NCBI GenBank assembly: GCA_032718475.1
Contig: JAUCBJ010005521.1
Span: 1 to 45,120, forward strand
Reading direction: 5' to 3'
Source: Nemertoderma westbladi
Taxonomy: Eukaryota; Xenacoelomorpha; Nemertodermatida; Nemertodermatidae
DNA length: 45,120 nt
Shown: piece after piece, positions 38,947 to 45,120 of the stretch
Position numbering within the stretch: the stretch's first letter is position 1
How the letters are laid out: every line of letters starts with the position of its first letter
Made by a program: the position numbers and the translations under genes
The notes under the pieces: generated by a model
Database searches by the model: none
Told to the model about the DNA's origin: nothing
The model's input: the letters and a program-made list of their open reading frames with translations, nothing else

Positions 38947-39891
38947 ATGATATGTATCACAGCACCCGGCGTTGATTTCGGCAGCGTAGAATTCTATTGT
39001 GGGAAGTGCGTCGCCAAACACGTCTGTAGAATCACTGAAAATGCTGATACGATTAGTAAACTTAAGGAAGAGATCTCTCGGCTCTCCGAGAAAATTAATA
39101 ATACAGAAACTCGTCTAGGTACTCTTAATAGTAGGGTAACCGATCATCGCACAGAGCTCGAGGATAAACTGGAAACCCTGCAGGAAGTAGTGGATTCGCA
39201 TGCAGTTTCCCGTGATAACAGCAGTGAGTGTGAGAGTATCATTGAAGTTGATAACCAAAATGTACAGTTTTCCCAGAAATCTGCTGAGGCAGACTATAAC
39301 GGGCAATGGAAAAAAGTGTTTTCTTCCAAAAGGCGCCATGCAACACCGAGGACTAGAGGAACGAGTACACAGGATAACGTAGCTCTACTTTCTCAGAGGA
39401 TCAGACATGAGAACTCTGAGCATGATCACCGAAAAAACAATATTACAATCAGCGGTTTACCATCGTCCCCCCATGCGGAAACAGATAAAACAATTCGGGA
39501 AATAGCGGCCGAACTTAACGTGTCGATTAGCGAGCATGATTTGACACACCGGCAAGTCGGTAAAACTGTAGAAGGTAAAGCCCCACGAATAGTCGTCACC
39601 CTGCCCTCTGATAAGAGGGCCGAACTCATGAAACGCTCAAAAAATCTTCGTCTATCGCAGCGGTTCTCTACAGTCTATATCTCTCCTGATTATACTCCTG
39701 AAGAGGCAGCATTGCGTTTCAGTCTATGTCAGAAATATTGCGCTCTTACAGCTTCCGACCAGTCCAAAAAGTGGGTTATTTATGGCGATGAAGTACGCGA
39801 TGTAGCAACACTGTCAAAGCGCCCCACAAACAATAGCACTCAGCCCAACGACAGTAACGCCAATGTTATTCCTGCGGAAGCGTTGGATTGA
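38947..39891 (+). CDS. LINE ORF1 protein
   Basis: The frame has 314 codons. The start FGSVEFYCGKCVAKHVC looks like the end of a PHD-like zinc finger whose front half is missing. A coiled coil follows (KLKEEISRLSEKINNTETRL, residues about 38-85). Then comes KNNITISGLP with VGKTVEGKAPRIVVTLPSDK, the RNA-binding core typical of jockey/CR1-type ORF1 proteins, which coat the LINE RNA. The stop TGA at 39889-39891 lies 9 bases before the 30-base minisatellite. It acts in cytoplasmic RNP if made; the broken N-terminus makes that doubtful. Confidence 0.75.
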   Translation: MICITAPGVDFGSVEFYCGKCVAKHVCRITENADTISKLKEEISRLSEKINNTETRLGTLNSRVTDHRTELEDKLETLQEVVDSHAVSRDNSSECESIIEVDNQNVQFSQKSAEADYNGQWKKVFSSKRRHATPRTRGTSTQDNVALLSQRIRHENSEHDHRKNNITISGLPSSPHAETDKTIREIAAELNVSISEHDLTHRQVGKTVEGKAPRIVVTLPSDKRAELMKRSKNLRLSQRFSTVYISPDYTPEEAALRFSLCQKYCALTASDQSKKWVIYGDEVRDVATLSKRPTNNSTQPNDSNANVIPAEALD

Positions 39892-39900
39892 CTACTTGTT

Positions 39901-40870
39901 GCCGCGTCGCAAACGACTCCGGTGGGCGCCACTGCATCGCCCATGACTCTGGCTGGCGCCACTGCATCACCCACGACTACGGCGGGCACCACTATGTCCC
40001 CCACTACTCCAGTGGGCGCCACTGCATCGCCCATGACTCCGGCGGGCGTCACTGCATCGCCCACAACTCCGGCGGGCGCTACTGTGTCAGCCACTACTCC
40101 TGCGGGCGACACTGCGTCGCCCACGACTCCGACGGGCGCCACTGCGTCTCCAACGATTACGGTGGGTGCCACTATGTCCCCCACTACTCAAGCGGGTGCC
40201 ACTGCGTCGCCCATGACTTCAGCGGGCGTCACTGCATCACCCATGACTCCGGCGGGCGCTACTGCATCGGCCACGACTCCTGCGGGCGCCACTGCGTTGC
40301 CCACGACTCCGGCGGGCGCCCCTGCATCGCCCATGACTCCGGCGGGAGCTACTGCGTCGGCTACGACTCCTGCGGGCGCCACTGCGTCACCCATGACTCT
40401 GGTTGGCGCCACTCCGTCGGCCACTACTCCTGCGGGCGCCACTGCGTCGCCCACGACTCCGGCGGGCGTCACTGCATTGCCCACGACTCCGGCGTGCGTC
40501 ACTGCGTCGCCCACGACTCCGGCGGGCGCTACTGTGTCGGCCACGACTCCTGCGGGCGCAACTGCGTCGCCCACGACTCTGGCGGGCGCCCCTGCATCGC
40601 CCACGACTCCGGCGGGCATCACTGCGTCGCCCACGACTCCGGCGGGCGCTACTGCATTGGCCACGACTCCTGCGGGCGCCACTGCCTCGCCCATGACTCT
40701 GGTTGGCGCCACTGCGTCACCCATGACTCCGGCGGGCGTCACTGCATCGCCCACGACTCCGGCGGGCGTCACTGCGTCGCCCACGACTCCAGCGGGCGCT
40801 ACTGAGTCGGCCATGACTCCTGCGGGCGCCACTACGTCGGCCACGACTCCGGCGGGCGCAACCGCGTCGC
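39901..40870 (+). repeat. coding minisatellite, 32 units of exactly 30 bases
   Basis: The unit is ACTGC-TC-GCCCACGACTCC followed by GGCGGGCGCC, with scattered substitutions and no indels. It encodes the decapeptide SPTTPAGATA in the frame that runs into the endonuclease domain. GC content is far above that of the neighbourhood. Several frames on both strands are open because of the repetition. It lies precisely between the ORF1 stop and the first recognisable endonuclease residues. Confidence 0.95.
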
Positions 40871-41424
40871 CGAAATGTAAACCAAATACCCAGAACAACA
40901 GCAAACAATCGTTTCCATATATAATATTAAGCAATGTTTTCCATTTTGCGTCAAAGATACATTTGCTTAAAGAAATGGTGTTTTTAACTGGCTACTCTAT
41001 AGTCGCAATCCAAGAAACAAAGCTAGACAAGAATATTTCCGATGGTAGTATTGTCATTGAGGATTATCACTTCGAAAGATTGGACAGAAAAATCGAAAAT
41101 TTTACTAAAGAAAAGGGGGGAGGTGGACTTCTTACATACACAAGTAAATCGTGGTGCCCTAATAAACCAGCGGGTATCGGAAGTGTATCACTGCCAGACA
41201 TGGAATTGCTGGCAATTGCCTGTCGACCCAGATTTCTGCCGTCGGTGTATTCGTGTGTGATAATTATTAACATCTATATTAGACCGCAGGCTAAGTGGCC
41301 CGTCACTTGTAAAGAACTGAGAAAGATCTTCTCAACGATTATGCGTACTTTAATTGCTGTTGGCGACATCAATAAGAGTAAGTTAGGCTACCTAGAATCA
41401 ATCAACCTTCATAACCTGGTGGAA
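40871..41424 (+). pseudogene. LINE ORF2, endonuclease domain
   Basis: Open in frame from the minisatellite. It reads SKIHLLKEMVFLTGYS, then IVAIQETKLDKN (the QET catalytic motif of APE-type endonucleases), YHFERLDRK, GGGGLLTY and VGDINK (the GDxN motif). Compared with relatives the stretch after VGDINK is shortened. TAG at 41425-41427 ends the frame just before sequence that should follow in the same domain (PTFIPANSQLDIAYLSNR, then GPDHYSIYL, the usual SDH position). The domain nicks target DNA in active LINEs; here it is broken. Confidence 0.8.
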
Positions 41425-41427
41425 TAG

Positions 41428-43548
41428 CCTACTTTCATTCCCGCTAATTCACAATTGGATATTGCGTATCTGTCTAACAGAGATGTCTACAACTGTATTG
41501 TGGGGGCACCTATTGGCCCTGATCATTATTCTATTTACCTTGAACCGCTGGAAAATTGCGAAAATCTTTATAAACGTAGAGTCCAAACTCGTTTATCATG
41601 GAATTTGAGTGCTACAAATGAAAACATGGATAGAGTTCGTCAAATCTTTGAGGAAACGGATTGGAGTATTTTCAGAGATGATGATGTTAGTACATCAGTG
41701 GATCAAACTGAATCATACATTAAATTTGTAATAGATGAAAATCTTCCAGTAAAAAGGAAAAAGGTAATATCCGCTACTTCTAGAATGCCAATAGTTGAAT
41801 TAAAACCATTGTTAAAGGACAAATTGAAAGCAATTCGAAACGGTGATATAGCACTTCGAAATGGGATTCAACGAAAGATAAACCGATTGGTTCTCAATAG
41901 CAGACAGAAGAGTTTTCGTTCGATGACGAAAACGGAATTATATGCTTGTTGTCAGTTGCCTTTAAAGGGCAAGCGATTAAAAACTAGTTTCAACGAAGAT
42001 GAAGTTGAAAAATTGAGCAAATTTTTTGTTAGATTTAATGAAGATACTCCAAAGGATGACGATGTGTTTTCTGGAACAATATATCCCAACGAAACAGTAA
42101 TTACTCCGAAACAGGTGGAGGACAAATTTAGAGTTTTGGATGCGAAGACAGCTTGCGGACCTGGGATAGCGGACGCATCCATCTACAAAACTTTTGCGAG
42201 GGAACTTAGCATCCCCTACGCCACTATGTACACACAGAGCTTCCAGTCACAAAAGTATCCCCTGGAATGGAAAAAGGCATATGTGTCATCGTTGGCTAAG
42301 AGTAAAGATTCAACTATAGAAGACATGAAAACATTTCGACCGGTATGTGTTTCTCCAATTAGTGCTCGCGGTATAAACAAGCTTGCACTTGAGATGTTTC
42401 GAATGGCTACTGAATTATCAGACGATAATTGCCAATTCGCTTATAAAAAGAATCGATCAACGGCAGATGCAGTAATTACTTTAATCCATCAAATTTCATC
42501 TGCATTGGACACACCATCAACAATAGCAAAATGCATTTTCATAGACTACTCTTCAGCGTTCAATACGGTTCTTCGGTGCAAGTTTCTAAATAAACTGTTG
42601 AACGAGTTATCCCCAGAATATAAATGGCTAGCAACCTGGATTCATTCTTATATGAATAACTTTCGACAAATCGTTAAATCAGGATCGGTAATGTCGGCTG
42701 AGCAAGCAGTGACAGTCGGTTTCCCTCAAGGCGGGCCCATGAGCGGACCTTTATTTACGAAAAATACAGATGATATTAAATCCACAGACAATTCTATAGC
42801 GAAATATTCCGATGACACGCGGACCCAAAAAGCGATTACAAATTGGTCAGATAACTTAGTATATGAAAATACGATTGCAAATATAATCGAAAGATCTATT
42901 GCGAAAAATTTAAAGATTAATCCTAAGAAGTCAGAGGAGCTTTGCTTCATACCTCGAAACTTACAAAATGAGCTACTGCTTGATATTTCTGCATCACGTA
43001 TTGTAATTGATGGTAAATGTGATCCACATCCCACAGCGGTAAAATATTTAGGTGTATTTATTTCCCAAGATTTATCGTGGAACCAGCATGTCAATCACGT
43101 TGTTCATAAAGCTAATTACTCAGTGCGACAATTTAGCTTTATAGTTCGATTTTTAACTGAGAGAACGGCTATATTCATTTTTAACACATATATTTTACCG
43201 ATTTATACATACTGTGCTGTTGCCTGGATACCGAATATTACTGAAAAGGTGCGGAAAAAATTACGTAGGCCGATTTCGCTATATGCCAAACATTCAAAAG
43301 TTAATAAACAGATGCTTTTTGATATTGTAAATGGTTGTTATAAAGGTATTTTTAAGAAAATGGTCGATAAAATTATAGATTCAAAAGATCATCAGTTGCA
43401 TAAATCGTTGTTAGCACATACCTCTAGAAATGCCTCAACTAGGAACAATTTTGCCATATCTTACTGTCGTACTCACAATTATAGAAACTCTTTTATACCA
43501 ACTGCACTGCGTTTTTTGAACAAGTCGGAAACTTTACAATATTTGTAG
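41428..43548 (+). pseudogene. LINE ORF2, reverse transcriptase
   Basis: In the same frame after the TAG, about 700 codons are open. RT blocks are visible: FRPVCVSPISARGINKL, CQFAYKKNRSTADAVITLIH, CIFIDYSSAFNTV, VGFPQGGPMSGPLFT, then AKYSDDT at the catalytic position (normally Y-A-D-D) and LKINPKKSEELCFIPR. Post-RT YLGVFISQDLSWNQHV and YCAVAWIPN are present. The block order is that of the jockey superfamily (CR1/L2/Rex1-like). The S in YSDD, the endonuclease stop and the shortened region suggest an inactive copy. It ends with TAG at 43546-43548. Confidence 0.85.
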
Positions 43549-43985
43549 TAACAATATTGTTATTACATCTTTTCGGCCATAGTACCATGTTTTACTTTGA
43601 TTATCTTTTTTTTTTTAGAAAATACCGTTTTCATTTTTATTTGACTAGTATAATTCTAATTTTTGTAATATCTGCATCATTATATGAACTCATTTCCTGC
43701 CATATATATAGTTTTTATATATCTGCGTTATATGAACTGTCCCAACTTGTTGAATATCATAGTACTTAATGATAGGTTCGATTTTAGCTCTTAAAGTGTG
43801 CATATTTTAATTAATATTTTGAAATTTTTAATAGATCACGGTAATATAACTTAATCTACATAGCGTATTTTATAATCACATACATTTCTTTTTACTTTAA
43901 TTGCTTGATGTGTATTAATAATATTCCTCTTTATATATCCATATACGGGAATAAAAGCCAATATTAATAATAAATAATAATAAAA
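43549..43985 (+). other. LINE 3' UTR and AT-rich tail
   Basis: AT-rich 3' region ending in AATAATAAATAATAATAAAA (43966-43985), a simple-repeat tail of the kind found at CR1/L2-type 3' ends. A short AT stretch then precedes the right TIR. Confidence 0.6.
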
Positions 43986-44061
43986 TAGACTAACTGAATA
44001 CTCTACTCTTGTACTGTACGCTTTACTGCCGCACTGGAGTAATCCATAATCAACGGGTAAT

Positions 44062-44287
44062 CAGTGTTATTGTACATGGGTTATGGGTAAAACGTCATCT
44101 TAAGTTAGCGACATTATAAATGCCACTAAATTTTAAATCTATTATTACACCTAGTTAACCTCAATTTCTATTTTCACCTGGATGCATGGATGATTATTTT
44201 TAAACGATCTAACTGTTTTCATCTGTTTTCCCTATATTCCAACTGTTTTCCCTTGTTTTCGACTGTTGTCATAATCTAGTACTATCC
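44062..44287 (-). repeat. right TIR of the Mutator-like element
   Basis: Inverted counterpart of 38052-38277. It has a small insertion near 44085 and fewer GAAAACA words, but the inner ~150 bases are almost identical. Confidence 0.85.
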
Positions 44288-44296
44288 ATTTCTTTA
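44288..44296. other. 9-base target duplication ATTTCTTTA, right
   Basis: Identical to 38043-38051, immediately outside the TIR. Confidence 0.8.
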
Positions 44297-44559
44297 AGGG
44301 GGGGAGGGGTAGCACCCCCAAATTGAACCTCATATTTTTGTGTCTCTGGACCATAAAATTGGGTGAAAATTAATTTTTCTGCTACTAAACATCTTCTGGA
44401 CTGTCTGAGAATAGCCAAACCAAATATTTTCAAAATTGGCCCCAAAATGGCTCCGTAATGGCCAAAGGGGCCTTTTTGCGCCAAGGGCTATTTCTCCACC
44501 AATATTTGTTAAAAATTGTCGAAATTTGGATTATAGGTTCAGAAGAACCCTGCATCCAA

Positions 44560-44695
44560 TTCTTCTTAACAAATTTTGCCTCAAATGCTCTGGAGCCTTT
44601 TTAGGACAAAAAGGCCCCAAAAAAGGGCTTTATTTCGCCCTTTTTGATATAAAAAGGCTCCAGGGCATTTCTAACCAAATTTGTTAAGACGAAGT
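44560..44695. repeat. foldback sequence, 58-base arms
   Basis: The left arm (about 44560-44619, AACAAATTTTGCCTCAAATG, then CTCTGGAGCC) is matched in reverse by 44638-44695 (AAAAAGGCTCCAGGGCATTT, then AAATTTGTTAAGA). The loop is AAGGGCTTTATTT-like. This is a small MITE-like or hairpin-forming sequence in the GLIS-like intron. Confidence 0.7.
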
Positions 44696-45120
44696 GTGGA
44701 GAAGGATAATCTTAACAAGTGTACCAAATTTCAACTCATTTCAGTTAAAATTTGCGGAGAAATAGCTTTTTTCATAAAAAAAAAAACGTCATTCTGAGAT
44801 AAGGGTGTTTAAAGTTTAAGGAACAATTTTTAAACCTTTCCGCTATTTTAGACAACATCTACTGTTTCATCTGAGACGTACGTTTAATGATCGATCATCC
44901 GGTGGTGTAGATATACTGTACATTCACTAAAATTGTATTTACTCCCGTTGCACATAACTTTATCGCACATAACTTTATGTACAGTACAGTGACATTGATT
45001 ACATATACAACTATTTACGACAACAAATTACATAATGCCATAAGACAGTTTGTGTTTGTATGTATTTTAATCTGTTAAGAAATTATTATTTTTTTCAAAA
45101 TTTTTGCCTTAATATATTAA
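44696..45120. other. AT-rich sequence to the right edge
   Basis: No exon with zinc-finger 3-5 motifs was found; presumably still intron of the GLIS-like gene. Confidence 0.45.

Larger units (their letters stand above)
38052..44287. mobile_element. Mutator-like TIR element (6.2 kb) with a LINE inside
   Basis: The ends are inverted copies of about 226 bases (38052-38277 and 44062-44287), both starting GGATAGTACTAGAT from outside. Identical 9-base duplications flank them. TIRs of this length with a 9-base duplication are characteristic of the MuDR/Mutator superfamily. No Mutator transposase frame is visible, so it is non-autonomous. Nearly all of its interior is the LINE at about 38700-43985, which either inserted into it or was captured. 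It lies in the intron after exon d of the GLIS-like gene. Confidence 0.75.

Noticed and set aside
39840-40934. Minus-strand and alternative plus-strand frames (GDAVAPAGVV, HDSGGRHCIA repeats)
   Set aside because: By-products of the 30-base repeat. Only the plus frame joined to the endonuclease has a coding context.
38052-44287. Autonomous Mutator element
   Set aside because: No frame resembling a MULE transposase between the TIRs; the interior is the LINE.

Overview
This is animal nuclear DNA, AT-rich and dominated by transposable elements. GT-AG introns with matching phases, a metazoan GLI/GLIS-type zinc-finger gene, LINE fragments, a BEL/Pao LTR retrotransposon, a long AT-rich satellite and TIR elements all say so. 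No bacterial gene organisation is present. The species is not identifiable. A marine invertebrate is plausible from the transposon mix and the recurrent AGGCCTA word, but this is only an impression.

Layout. 1-675: a broken N/Q/H-rich open frame entering from the left edge. 1460-1830: a tRNA-like SINE head followed by three 94-base tandem units. 2690-12030: a mosaic. A ~600-base dispersed repeat sits at both sides in opposite orientation (2722-3345 and 10622-11215). Between and beside the copies are the 3' remnant of a retrotransposon with a nuclease-like C-terminus (minus strand), four 5'-truncated copies of one LINE family, one probable Ly6/three-finger-domain exon (minus strand), and a 2.4-kb satellite built from 50- and 62-base units. 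12332-13616: a nested palindromic MITE-like element with a TA duplication.

14560-34005: a nested composite. Two inverted arms rich in ATAGCAACGG words (15300-16085 and 33200-34005) enclose two separated pieces of a minus-strand gene of the DTDVLVLL family, plus 15-17-base minisatellites. A 14.5-kb BEL/Pao retrotransposon (16611-31122, minus strand) is inserted in the minisatellite. It has 1.7-kb LTRs starting TG and ending CA, a G14 polypurine tract, and the order gag, protease, RT, RNase H, integrase. Downstream of integrase it has about 2.6 kb of extra coding sequence: an RNase D-like 3'-5' exonuclease domain and a zinc-knuckle protein. That extra module is the most unusual content of the window. 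Stops and frameshifts break the coding regions.

35443-37885: four phase-consistent exons on the plus strand of a GLIS-like (Kruppel/GLI superfamily) transcription factor. They cover a conserved N-terminal motif and the first two zinc fingers. The remaining fingers must lie beyond the right edge. The following intron holds a 6.2-kb element (38052-44287) with 226-base TIRs and a 9-base target duplication, as in Mutator-like elements. A nearly full-length but mutated LINE lies inside it, with a 32-copy, 30-base coding minisatellite at the ORF1/ORF2 junction.

The host genes recognised are therefore the GLIS-like gene and, less surely, the Ly6-like exon. Almost everything else is mobile or tandemly repeated DNA, much of it nested. 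All family assignments come from motifs read by eye; no database search was run.
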